Positions 27,060-35,350 of a stretch of 64,000 nucleotides of DNA are shown piece after piece. The position numbers and the translations under genes were made by a program. Numbering within the stretch: position 1 is the first letter of the stretch; every line of letters starts with the position of its first letter. The stretch is from Bacteroidia bacterium. GTDB lineage: Bacteria > Bacteroidota > Bacteroidia > J057 > JADKCL01. The notes under the pieces are model-generated. The model was given only the letters and a program-made list of their open reading frames with translations, was not told where the DNA came from and searched no databases. Location: the NCBI GenBank assembly GCA_020635905.1, contig JACJYV010000002.1:186001-250000 (forward strand), in the 5' to 3' direction.

Positions 27060-27784
27060 ATCAGTTTATTTTTTGAAACTATGGCTACAAATTCTTTGAG
27101 GTAAAAGGGCTCAAAGGTGAGCAGATCTGCGAATTCTGAGGTTTGGAATTTGGTCCAGGCATTGCGACCCATGCCGCGGGCGGTGGACAGGTTGTGGTCG
27201 AGGATGATGGCGTTGGGGTGTTGGAGAATTTCTCTGCATTTGGCGGCGCCATTGCCGGTAAATATGACTTTCCCGGATTCAAGCAGGTCGGCAAAGGAAT
27301 TTTCTTCCACCACCACGGCCTCCACTTCGGTGAGGCGCTGGCCCTGAGCGTCGAAGGTGGCGGTATAAACTTCCATGCGGCGGGCGTCGATCATGGGTAC
27401 GATTTGGGCGCCCAGTTCGGTGGCCAGGGGAACGACCTCGCTGGCGAGGGCGTCGAGGCTACCCACGGATATGAGGGGTATATCAAGGGCCATGCACAAT
27501 CCTTTGGCCGTGGAAACTCCCACCCGCAGACCCGTATAGCTGCCCGGTCCTTTGGATACGGCCACCGCGGACAAGTCCGCGGGCTGCAATTCCAGGTCAT
27601 GCAACAGGGTGTTGACCATGGGAGTGAGCAGGCGGGCGTGGCGGTTTTGGCCAAAAAATTCGAGGTTGCCCAGTAATTCAGGCCCGGCAAAGATGGCCAC
27701 AGAGCTGACCGAGGTGGCCGTTTCGAGGGCCAGGATCAGGGGTTGGCGGGTTTCCGGGGTTTTCTTTTTTGCGGTCATCTGCAA
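27056..27784 (-). CDS. tsaB: tRNA threonylcarbamoyladenosine synthesis protein TsaB
   Basis: A 242-residue ASKHA-fold protein that partners TsaD and TsaE in making the t6A modification at position 37 of ANN-decoding tRNAs. Diagnostic blocks are LILALETATSVSSVAIF, NRHARLLTPMVNTLL, VSKGPGSYTGLRVGVSTAKG and SVGSLDALA. Like other TsaB proteins it lacks the metal-binding HxxxH of TsaD. The start ATG adds ~15 basic residues before the domain; an ATG three codons in (MTAKKK) is equally possible. It heads the leftward operon tsaB, lipoprotein, GNAT. Confidence 0.95.
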   Translation of the reverse strand: MQMTAKKKTPETRQPLILALETATSVSSVAIFAGPELLGNLEFFGQNRHARLLTPMVNTLLHDLELQPADLSAVAVSKGPGSYTGLRVGVSTAKGLCMALDIPLISVGSLDALASEVVPLATELGAQIVPMIDARRMEVYTATFDAQGQRLTEVEAVVVEENSFADLLESGKVIFTGNGAAKCREILQHPNAIILDHNLSTARGMGRNAWTKFQTSEFADLLTFEPFYLKEFVAIVSKNKLI

Positions 27785-28015
27785 TTTGACTTCCTGCCGA
27801 AGGCAGGGGGATTTGGTTTGCGGGCAATTTACATAATTCCTGTGTTGTATGCTTATAACGGTTTTGTTGTTGGTGGTTACAGGTGATTAGTTCTGAGTTG
27901 TTAGTTGTTAGTTCCTGTTGGGAATTTTGGATTTGGGCAAAGCACGCGTACCACTTTGGTCTTTGGGAAGGAAGTTTGGGGAAGATATACTTACTTTGTG
28001 GTCTGATTTTCTGAG

Positions 28016-29614
28016 ATGCATATCCATCATTATACCCTGGTTCAACTGGCAGATTTTATCCGCGCCCACCTACTGGGCGGGGAGGTGGTGGAATGCTTTA
28101 CCCAGGAGAAAAACGAATTGGTGATCGGGCTGGGCGCCCCTGATTTTCAACTGTTCCTGAAGGTGAAATGTGGTGGTCCCCTGCCCTACATCTGGCCCCA
28201 GGACGAATACCACAAGGCACGCAAAAATGTGCTGCCCCTGTTTCAGGATGTGGTGGGCTACCCGCTCACCCACGTACGGGTGGTACCCTACGAGCGGGTG
28301 CTGATCCTGCAGTTTGGGCAGCGTGATCTGGTGCTGAAAATGCATGGCATCCAGTCCAATGTGCTGTACAGGGAGCAAAGGACAGTGAAATCCATTTTCC
28401 GCAATAACCTGGAACTGGACTGGGATTTCGTCGAGAAAGGCGGGCAATGGCAGGCAGATCAGGAAGTGGATCCTGTGGATCTGGCAGCCTCCCTGCGGGA
28501 GATTTGTCCGGTGCTGGATGGCAATTTTGCAGAGCGCCTCGACCGTCTGATTGATGCAGGAGAATCCCCCCAAAAAGCCCTGGACGATACGGTGGACGTT
28601 GCCCAAACAGAGGGTTATTTCCTGAGAAAAAAGAAAAGCAAAATCCAGTTTTTGCTTTTTGATCCCCTGGACGGACAATCCTTTCCGCTGGAAGGCAATA
28701 TCAAAGAAGGCCTGGACCTGTTTCTCCGGGCCTGGAGCCTGCAATATTTTTACGAAAAGCAGTATGACGAGGCCAGAAAATCGCTGGAAGCCCCGGTAAA
28801 AAAGCTTGAAGGCCAGATTGCACGTTACCGCGAAAGCATTGAACTGATTGAAAACAGCCGCAGTTCAGAGGAAATTGGCTCATTGCTGATGGCCAACCTG
28901 CATGCCCTGAAGCCCAATCAGGAGAAGGTGGAATTATTTGATTTTTATACCAACGGGCAAATTGAAATCAAACTGGATCCACGGCTGAATCCACAAAAGA
29001 ATGCGGAAAGGTATTTTCTCAAACAAAAAAAGCGCAAAAGCCAGGTAAAGCATTTGCTCATACAGATTGGGCAGTTGGAGGAGGAATTATTTCCCAAAAT
29101 GGAATTGCTGGAAGAATTTGAGGCGCTGCCGCGTCCCGCGGATTTGGCTTTGAGTGGGGAAGGGGTGGACATTACGCCCATGAAGTCGTTGCGCAAGTTT
29201 CGCAAATCCTTTGCCGACGAACTGGAAGCAGGTAAAAAGGGGGGCAAAAACCAGAAAAGTCCTTTTCTGGAATTTGAAAAGGATGGCTACCTGATCTGGG
29301 TGGGCCGCAACGCCAAAAATAACGATCAACTGACCCTGCATCAGGCCCGCAAGGAGGATATCTGGCTGCATGCCAAGGATGTGACGGGTTCGCACGTGGT
29401 GGTGCGTAATCCTCAGGGCAAACCGCTGCCCAAACCTGTGCTGGAATTTGCGGCGGCATTGGCGGCTTTTTTTTCCAAACGCAAAACGGATACCCTGGTG
29501 CCTGTGAGCTACACGCCGCGCAAGCATGTGCGCAAGCGCAAGGGAGATGCGGCAGGTGCGGTGGTGGTGGACCGGGAACAGGTGATTCTGGTGGAGCCCA
29601 AACGGGAAGGGTGA
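28016..29614 (+). CDS. NFACT-family protein (RqcH/Rqc2-like)
   Basis: A 532-residue protein with the NFACT architecture: an N-terminal NFACT-N domain (about 1-230), a central charged coiled-coil (about 245-370, EAPVKKLEGQIARYRESIEL …), and a C-terminal NFACT-R domain (about 418-515, YLIWVGRNAKNNDQLTLHQA … DIWLHAKDVTGSHVVVR). Family members such as RqcH bind split 50S subunits and alanyl-tRNA to tag stalled nascent chains. By family that ribosome-rescue role is likely here, but Bacteroidota members are shorter and not well studied. It starts 232 bp from tsaB on the opposite strand. Confidence 0.85.
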   Translation: MHIHHYTLVQLADFIRAHLLGGEVVECFTQEKNELVIGLGAPDFQLFLKVKCGGPLPYIWPQDEYHKARKNVLPLFQDVVGYPLTHVRVVPYERVLILQFGQRDLVLKMHGIQSNVLYREQRTVKSIFRNNLELDWDFVEKGGQWQADQEVDPVDLAASLREICPVLDGNFAERLDRLIDAGESPQKALDDTVDVAQTEGYFLRKKKSKIQFLLFDPLDGQSFPLEGNIKEGLDLFLRAWSLQYFYEKQYDEARKSLEAPVKKLEGQIARYRESIELIENSRSSEEIGSLLMANLHALKPNQEKVELFDFYTNGQIEIKLDPRLNPQKNAERYFLKQKKRKSQVKHLLIQIGQLEEELFPKMELLEEFEALPRPADLALSGEGVDITPMKSLRKFRKSFADELEAGKKGGKNQKSPFLEFEKDGYLIWVGRNAKNNDQLTLHQARKEDIWLHAKDVTGSHVVVRNPQGKPLPKPVLEFAAALAAFFSKRKTDTLVPVSYTPRKHVRKRKGDAAGAVVVDREQVILVEPKREG

Positions 29615-29665
29615 AAGGCAAATCCATCCATTTGTCTATATTTAAGGTAATTTCTGAAACTGAAT

Positions 29666-30013
29666 ATGCAAAGCGAAGCAATAGCCGAACGAATGGACGA
29701 AGTCAGGCAGGCCCTGCGTCACCTGCGGGGCCGGAATTTGTTTCGGGGTACGGACCTGTATCTGTTGCCCAAAAAGCAGGTGCGTCTGCAGGCTGAAGCG
29801 CGGGGCGCCGCCCGGCACAGCGGGGAAGTGGTAATTCACCTGACCGAAACCGAGTTGGAGTTGTGGGCGGAGGAAGTGCCGGGCAGCCGGAAATTTTACC
29901 TCAAAGATTACGAAATGAATCTGGAACGCTTTCTGGAAGCCATTCTGGAGGTGGTGCGTGGCAATTCTTATTTGCATACCAACAGCCAGTCGGCGGATTA
30001 CCGCAAAAAATAA
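29666..30013 (+). CDS. Small conserved-looking protein of unknown function
   Basis: A 115-residue charged cytoplasmic protein, starting 51 bp after the NFACT gene in the same orientation. It is mixed alpha/beta (LYLLPKKQVRLQAEARG, EVVIHLTETELELWAEEVP) with a C-terminal helix. No motif is recognised. GC-rich third positions like its neighbours support it as a real gene. The arrangement suggests co-expression with NFACT. Confidence 0.6.
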   Translation: MQSEAIAERMDEVRQALRHLRGRNLFRGTDLYLLPKKQVRLQAEARGAARHSGEVVIHLTETELELWAEEVPGSRKFYLKDYEMNLERFLEAILEVVRGNSYLHTNSQSADYRKK

Positions 30014-30045
30014 ATCAGACAGGGTAATTTCTCTGATATACCTCT

Positions 30046-30191
30046 GCGTGACCCCTGACCACTTAAGTTGACGCCTATGCGAAAGCTTTGCGATCTTTGC
30101 CCCCTTCAACCCCCGAAACACGGAAAACACCCCCTTTGCGGTCCCGGATAGCTATCGGGATTGCGTGACCCTTGACCACTTAAGTTGATGC
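30046..30191. repeat. Two direct copies of a 29-bp repeat with a palindrome between
   Basis: GCGTGACCCCTGACCACTTA… at 30046-30074 recurs at 30163-30191 with 2 mismatches. Between them at 30142-30160 is TCCCGGATAGCTATCGGGA, a near-perfect palindrome. The arrangement looks like an intergenic repeat family. No gene is present in 30014-30297. Confidence 0.6.
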
Positions 30192-30297
30192 GCAGGGCAA
30201 ATATTCCAGGCGGAATTTTGGCAGGATTGCATTAGATATTGAGGATTTTTAGGGAAAATTCCCTTATCTTTAATCTTACGGTACAAATCCAATTAAA

Positions 30298-30756
30298 ATG
30301 AAATTCTCTACCACGATACTTTCTGTTTCCCTGGCCTGCCTCTTTCTGCTGGCCTTCAGTTCTGCTTTTGCCCAACCCCGGGAGGTTCCCCAAGCCCTGA
30401 AAGGCAGTTTTGCAGTCATGTTTCCCGATGCTCAAAATCTGGACTGGGCTGTAAAAGACGATGGTTTCGAATGCGAATTCACGGTCAACGGACTGGAATC
30501 TGAAGTCAAATACGACCTTAGTGGAAATATTCTGGTAGTGGAACGTGGTCTGAAAGAGGACGAACTGCCAGTGGAAGTGGCCAGTTATATCAGCGCCCAT
30601 TTCCCCGAGCTTTCCTTCATGGAAGCCTCAGAAGTAGTGGAAGGCGAAGTAACCGTTTACGAAGTGGATCTGGAAGGCAACGGTGTGGAAACCGAACTGC
30701 TTTTCAGTTCAACTGGCCAGTTGCTGCATTCTGAGCAGGAAAGTCTGGAGGATTAA
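30298..30756 (+). CDS. PepSY-like periplasmic protein
   Basis: A 152-residue protein with a signal peptide ending SSAFAQ. The mature part contains two PepSY-like (BLIP-like) repeats: PQALKGSFAVMFPDAQNLDW … ECEFTVNG, then VASYISAHFPELSFMEASEV … TVYEVDLEGNGVETELLFSS, each with the helix-then-sheet pattern of PF11396-type proteins. These small acidic periplasmic proteins are widespread in Bacteroidota; the role is unknown. A possible promoter, TATCTTTA at 30265-30272, lies 26 bp upstream. Confidence 0.82.
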   Translation: MKFSTTILSVSLACLFLLAFSSAFAQPREVPQALKGSFAVMFPDAQNLDWAVKDDGFECEFTVNGLESEVKYDLSGNILVVERGLKEDELPVEVASYISAHFPELSFMEASEVVEGEVTVYEVDLEGNGVETELLFSSTGQLLHSEQESLED

Positions 30757-30958
30757 TTTCGTCTGACGGGCGGTTTGAGGGGAGTTTCCCGGGTAACCCT
30801 GTGAATCTCAGCGGGCAACCCTTCCCTGCATTTAACACTTTACCTTCAATCCGGGATTATTTTTCCCAAACTTTGGCTATATTGTAATGCTTTTTCCAAC
30901 TTATGGATTGTTTTTCCGTAAGGGGACAATGGATCATTCAAATTAACATCAAACAAAA

Positions 30959-31996
30959 ATGGGATTATTCAATTTTATCAAAGGACAATTCATCGACATC
31001 ATTGAGTGGGTTGACCCCTCCCGCGACACCATTCTCTGGAAATATCCTGACCAGGACAAGGAGATCAAAATGGGCGCTCAACTGATCGTGCGTGAATCTC
31101 AGGTTGGATTTTTCATCAATGAGGGCAAAGCTGCCGACGTGTACCAACCCGGCCGCCACGAGCTCACCACCCGCAACATGCCCATCCTGTCCGACCTCCG
31201 CGGCTGGAAATACGGCTTTGAGTCACCTTTCAAATGTGACGCTTACTTCATCAATACCCGACAGTTTGTCGATAATAAATGGGGTACTCCGTCCCCCGTG
31301 TATATTCCTGATGCCAAATTTGGCCAGGTGGAAATCCGCGCCTTTGGCGCTTTCAATTTCCGGGTGGTTGACGCCGTCAATTTCTTCCGCGAATTTGCAG
31401 GCACAGACCCCAAAGTGACGGTTGAGGAGCTCGCTCCCACCCTGCGTGGCAAACTGATTGATAAATTCACAGAAGTGGTGGCCGAAATGGCCGGCGAAGG
31501 ACTGAGTTTCGTACAATTGCAGGCCAATAAGTCTGAATTTGCCAAAGCCCTGAAGCCCCGCATCGACGAGTACTTCCACGGATTTGGTTTGGAAATCACC
31601 GATTTCCAAATTCAGAGCATCACCCTGCCTCCTGAAGTCAACGAATTCCTGCGCAAAAATACCCAGATGAACATGGTGGGCGATATGAATCGTTTCACCC
31701 AGTTTCAGGCCGCCAAATCCATGGAAGATGCCGCCAAAAACGGGGGCGGAATGGCCCAGCCCGGCATGGACATGGCCAGCATGATGATGGCCAATATGAT
31801 GATGCAAAACATGCAGAATCAACAACAAAATCAGCCGCAGAACCAGCAAAACCAGAATCAGGGAGGCGGGGCCCAGCAAATGAGCCGCGACGAAGTGATG
31901 AAAACGCTGAAGGAACTGGGCGAATTGAAATCCATGGGGGTACTCACGGAGGAAGAATTCAACGCCAAGAAAACTGAGTTGCTGAGTAAATTGTAG
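30959..31996 (+). CDS. SPFH-domain protein with C-terminal SHOCT
   Basis: A 345-residue protein of the YdjI/virion-core-like SPFH family: FIDIIEWVDPSRDTILWKYP at the start, the band-7/SPFH region (about 30-235, LIVRESQVGFFINEGKAADV, GQVEIRAFGAFNFRV), a low-complexity Met/Gln/Asn linker (about 255-300) and a SHOCT motif at the end (LKELGELKSMGVLTEEEFNA). Homologs associate with membranes and with phage-shock-like stress systems. There is no signal peptide. A terminator lies 60 bp downstream. Confidence 0.9.
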   Translation: MGLFNFIKGQFIDIIEWVDPSRDTILWKYPDQDKEIKMGAQLIVRESQVGFFINEGKAADVYQPGRHELTTRNMPILSDLRGWKYGFESPFKCDAYFINTRQFVDNKWGTPSPVYIPDAKFGQVEIRAFGAFNFRVVDAVNFFREFAGTDPKVTVEELAPTLRGKLIDKFTEVVAEMAGEGLSFVQLQANKSEFAKALKPRIDEYFHGFGLEITDFQIQSITLPPEVNEFLRKNTQMNMVGDMNRFTQFQAAKSMEDAAKNGGGMAQPGMDMASMMMANMMMQNMQNQQQNQPQNQQNQNQGGGAQQMSRDEVMKTLKELGELKSMGVLTEEEFNAKKTELLSKL

Positions 31997-32055
31997 GAGA
32001 GCGAATAGCTTTCGGCGATCAGCTGTCAGCTTTATGAATATAAATCTTAAATTAG

Positions 32056-32082
32056 CAGGGGGCGGAAGTCCCCTGTTTTTTT
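32056..32082 (+). terminator. Intrinsic terminator after the SPFH gene
   Basis: CAGGGG and CCCCTG pair around an 8-nt loop and are followed by seven T. It ends 9 nt before the ATG used for the next gene. Confidence 0.8.
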
Positions 32083-32091
32083 GCTGAAGAT

Positions 32092-33567
32092 ATGAGTCAG
32101 GTTTTTTTAGAGATAACGGCTGAGGAATTTTTGACCTTGATAAACAGGGCCTTTAGTATTGCAGTCCCTGGAAGGAACCCAGGGTCCATATTTACACAGG
32201 AGGAAGTAAAATTATTAGCCAACGGAATATTTAACAGAACAGGATTTGAAACCTTGGGTCATCTTGAAAACAATCTTCTCCATGGAAAAAGTTTAGAGCG
32301 TGTCGGGAATATTAAGGTTGAAAAGTATTTAATTGATGGCCTAATAAAATACCTAGACATCAATGGATCCTTTCCTGTTGTAATTCAAAGTTTTAGAATT
32401 ATTGACCCAATAAACTTTACTATTGAAGATAGTCATCCCACTGCAAAAATTGATAAAATAACCATTCATTCCCTTTTTTCAATTTCATTAATTGAGATTC
32501 TGGATTTGGGCTTAAAAAAGGAAATTTACTTTTTGGGAGAAAATGGTGATGGAAAAACCCTGTTTCTTCAAGGAATTGCCCTTGCCTTAAAAGGGTCAAA
32601 AAAAGTAGGAAGAATCGTCGATTTCATTAAGGAAAGTGAAAATGAAGTTCAGGCAAGTGTAATGCTAACCAATGGTTTGGTATTTTCATTTTCAATGGAA
32701 AATGGAAAACACGACGAAACCCTAAAGGATTTCTTCGCCTACGGCGTGCACAGAAACAGAATTGGCAACACCCAGGAAGACTCCCTGGGTTACCTGACCT
32801 TATTTGATCAGAATTCCGTCTTGAATGATCCCATTTTATGGCTCAAAGATCTCTATACCCGAGATTTAGAAAAATTTAGGGACAAAGGGAATGGAAAGGA
32901 ATCCCTGAATCTGGAAGTTGCTAAGGAGATTCTGGTCAATGTTTTGGACGAGAATGTCACCATTGAGGTTTCTTCTGAGGGGGTTTTCTTCCTTGAAAGG
33001 GGGACCTCAGTCAAATTCAACCAACTCTCAGACGGTTACAGAAGCGTGGTTTCCTGGGTGTGTGATCTTTTGTCCAGACTGGCCACCAACCAGCCCCAGG
33101 TGAAATCTATTCAGGAATTTGAAGGGATTGTGCTGGTAGATGAAATCGGGCTGTACCTGCATCCCAAATGGCAATACCAGATTGTGCGCAAACTGCGGGA
33201 TTGGTTCCCCAAAATCCAGTGGTTTTTTACCACGCATAGTCCCACGGTGGTGCTGGGCGCTTCAGACGATGCTGTATTTTATCGTTTGTACAAGGAAGAC
33301 GGGGTAACCAAGATCTCTGAACCCTTAAAGGATATTTCAGAATATACTGCCAACAGCATTCTCACCTCGCCGCTTTTTGGATTGCCTTCTGCCATGGCCA
33401 AAGCTGCGGATGAGGAGGATTTGCAGAAATTCAGCAGCGACGACTACGTTTACAAAAAGATTCACGATCAGATTGCCGAGGAGATCAGAACCAACCCGGG
33501 TATGGTGGACGAAGATGTGATGAAAAAGGTCAGGGCTCAACTGGCTGAATTGCGCAAGGGAAAATGA
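32092..33567 (+). CDS. ABC/AAA-type ATPase of a Septu-like defence pair
   Basis: A 491-residue ATPase. Walker A is GENGDGKT (149-156), an ABC-like signature is LSDGYRS (312-318), Walker B is GIVLVDE (345-351), and TTHSP (380-384) is the H-loop-type motif of RecF/OLD-like ATPases. The first ~120 residues are a separate region ahead of the ATPase fold. The stop overlaps the start of the HNH nuclease gene by 4 bp. An ATPase gene followed by an HNH nuclease gene is the Septu (PtuA-PtuB) arrangement, in which the ATPase controls the nuclease during phage infection. Both genes are more AT-rich than their neighbours, which suggests transfer. The start lies directly behind a terminator; an internal start is possible. 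Confidence 0.82.
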   Translation: MSQVFLEITAEEFLTLINRAFSIAVPGRNPGSIFTQEEVKLLANGIFNRTGFETLGHLENNLLHGKSLERVGNIKVEKYLIDGLIKYLDINGSFPVVIQSFRIIDPINFTIEDSHPTAKIDKITIHSLFSISLIEILDLGLKKEIYFLGENGDGKTLFLQGIALALKGSKKVGRIVDFIKESENEVQASVMLTNGLVFSFSMENGKHDETLKDFFAYGVHRNRIGNTQEDSLGYLTLFDQNSVLNDPILWLKDLYTRDLEKFRDKGNGKESLNLEVAKEILVNVLDENVTIEVSSEGVFFLERGTSVKFNQLSDGYRSVVSWVCDLLSRLATNQPQVKSIQEFEGIVLVDEIGLYLHPKWQYQIVRKLRDWFPKIQWFFTTHSPTVVLGASDDAVFYRLYKEDGVTKISEPLKDISEYTANSILTSPLFGLPSAMAKAADEEDLQKFSSDDYVYKKIHDQIAEEIRTNPGMVDEDVMKKVRAQLAELRKGK

Positions 33568-34409
33568 TCAGGGTTGAAAAGGATTTGACCAAAGTACCCG
33601 CTTCTCTGTTGGATAAGGACAGAATTGAAGCCTTTCAGTCCAATGTGGCCAATAAAGCATATTCAAGCAAGGATCATTTATACAAGGGAAAAGACGTCAA
33701 AGATGCACTCGATCGAATTTATCATAAGAAGTGTGCTTTTTGTGAAAAGAAATTACTGGATACTGCCAGGCATGTAGAACATTACAGGCCCAAGCGCAAC
33801 AAAAAGGTAAAGAAATGCGATGCCACTTATGCTTATTTCTGGCTTTCGTTCAGCTGGGATAATTTGCTCCTGGCGTGTGCAGAGTGCAATGTAAAAAAGG
33901 GGAATTGTTTCGACATTGAGGGAGAAAGGGCTGAATATAAGGGAGAGAGTTTGCCTGATCTGCAACAAAACGTTCAATCTTATGCCAATAAGGAAAAGCC
34001 AAAAATGATCCATCCCGAATTCGAGGAAGATCTGGAAGAAAAATTCTCATTTGACATAAATTCCAGGTTGCAATCATCTGACCCTCGTTTCCTTTATACT
34101 ATAGATGGTTGCGAATTAAACCGGGATGAATTGATAGAAAGAAGGATCAGTTATTTGAATGACCTGAAAAATAACCTGAACGATTCATTTAAACTATTCT
34201 CAGGAAATGGAGATTGGGGTTATTTCCAAAAGGATGTGGAGGAATTTGTCCGTAAAACGAAACCAGAAGAGGAATTTTTTGCCTGGAAGAGGACCATCTT
34301 GAAAAATGTAAGAACATTTCTGGCCAATCACCCCACCAACCCTGATTTTAACGATGTGATCGAACTTGCCTTTTTTAAGTTCCTGCCTGGGGAATTTAAT
34401 CCAGCCTAG
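33564..34409 (+). CDS. HNH endonuclease of a Septu-like defence pair
   Basis: A 281-residue protein with an HNH fold near the N-terminus: zinc Cys pair CAFC (57-60), the His block RHVEHYRPKR (69-78), the WDNLLLACAECN block with Asn100 and the second Cys pair (105-108), then KKGN. This is the PtuB/TIGR02646-like pattern. It should cut DNA when released or activated by the upstream ATPase. The C-terminal half (120-281) is helical and charged, probably the partner-binding part. It overlaps the convergent PorP gene by 4 bp. Confidence 0.85.
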   Translation: MIRVEKDLTKVPASLLDKDRIEAFQSNVANKAYSSKDHLYKGKDVKDALDRIYHKKCAFCEKKLLDTARHVEHYRPKRNKKVKKCDATYAYFWLSFSWDNLLLACAECNVKKGNCFDIEGERAEYKGESLPDLQQNVQSYANKEKPKMIHPEFEEDLEEKFSFDINSRLQSSDPRFLYTIDGCELNRDELIERRISYLNDLKNNLNDSFKLFSGNGDWGYFQKDVEEFVRKTKPEEEFFAWKRTILKNVRTFLANHPTNPDFNDVIELAFFKFLPGEFNPA

Positions 34410-35350
34410 AAATACCGCGGCGACTTAAACTTCTGTCTTTCTTTGCCCAGGTCGAGGCTGAGGAAAATCTCGTGGGAACCCACTGTAAACATACGCATAG
34501 CAGTGAGGGAGTAATCAAAGGCGTAGCCCAGCCGCACCTGCGGTCCCAGGCGCACCATGACCATGCCCAGAAAACCGTCGCCTGTGCGGTAGGTTGCGCC
34601 CACTTCCACCAGATTGCGCAAAAAGACAGATAGATTCAGATCTGCTTCCAGGGGGGCGCCCTCTACATACTTGAGCAAAAAGGAGGGTTTCAATTGCACG
34701 TCTTCAGACAATTTGACCACCAGGCCTGAGGTGAGGTAGTAATGTCTTCTGAGTTGAGGAAGGGGCTTGCCTTCGGCCTGCACGCTGAAGTTTTGGGCGG
34801 GATCGTAACTGATGATCTGCGGCACAGAGAATCCGGCATAAAATCGGTCGGTATGCATGAAAAATCCAGCCCCCAGATTGGGCAAAACGGTATTATTGAC
34901 CCCGTCCGCATAAACCACATCATTCTGATCCCAATAGGTAAGTTGGGTAAAATCCGAACGGTACCACGATCCGCCCAGGCGCAGGCCCAGGCTGTAGCGC
35001 ATCCCTTTGGGATTGCCGAGGTGAAAAGCCAGATCCCCTGAAAGGGAAACGCGGTTGGTCACACCTATGTGGTCATTCAAGACAATCCAACCCAGGCCCA
35101 GGCCTGAATTTTTGGCCGGGCCCTCGCCCGAAAAAACCTGGGTGGTGGGAGCCCCCCTCCCCTTCAGCCACTGGCTGCGGTGAAGGAAATTCATCTGCAT
35201 CCATTTGCCATGACCCGCATAGCCCGGATTGAGATAATGCCCGGTGAGCATGTACTGGGAAAACATAGGGTCCTGCTGGGACCAACCTTTCAGTCCAATT
35301 CCTCCACAAAGCAGGAACAACCACAGGACGATATGGAATTTTCGCTTCAT
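34406..35350 (-). CDS. PorP/SprF-family T9SS outer-membrane protein
   Basis: A 314-residue outer-membrane beta-barrel of the PorP/SprF family. Signal peptide MKRKFHIVLWLFLLCGGIGL, then the family opening QQDPMFSQYMLTGHYLNPGYAG, with alternating strands through to FLSLDLGKERQKF. These proteins are needed for export and cell-surface attachment of a partner T9SS cargo with a type B sorting domain. The partner is the 1110-residue adhesin just upstream; the two genes overlap by 4 bp. Confidence 0.93.
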   Translation of the reverse strand: MKRKFHIVLWLFLLCGGIGLKGWSQQDPMFSQYMLTGHYLNPGYAGHGKWMQMNFLHRSQWLKGRGAPTTQVFSGEGPAKNSGLGLGWIVLNDHIGVTNRVSLSGDLAFHLGNPKGMRYSLGLRLGGSWYRSDFTQLTYWDQNDVVYADGVNNTVLPNLGAGFFMHTDRFYAGFSVPQIISYDPAQNFSVQAEGKPLPQLRRHYYLTSGLVVKLSEDVQLKPSFLLKYVEGAPLEADLNLSVFLRNLVEVGATYRTGDGFLGMVMVRLGPQVRLGYAFDYSLTAMRMFTVGSHEIFLSLDLGKERQKFKSPRYF

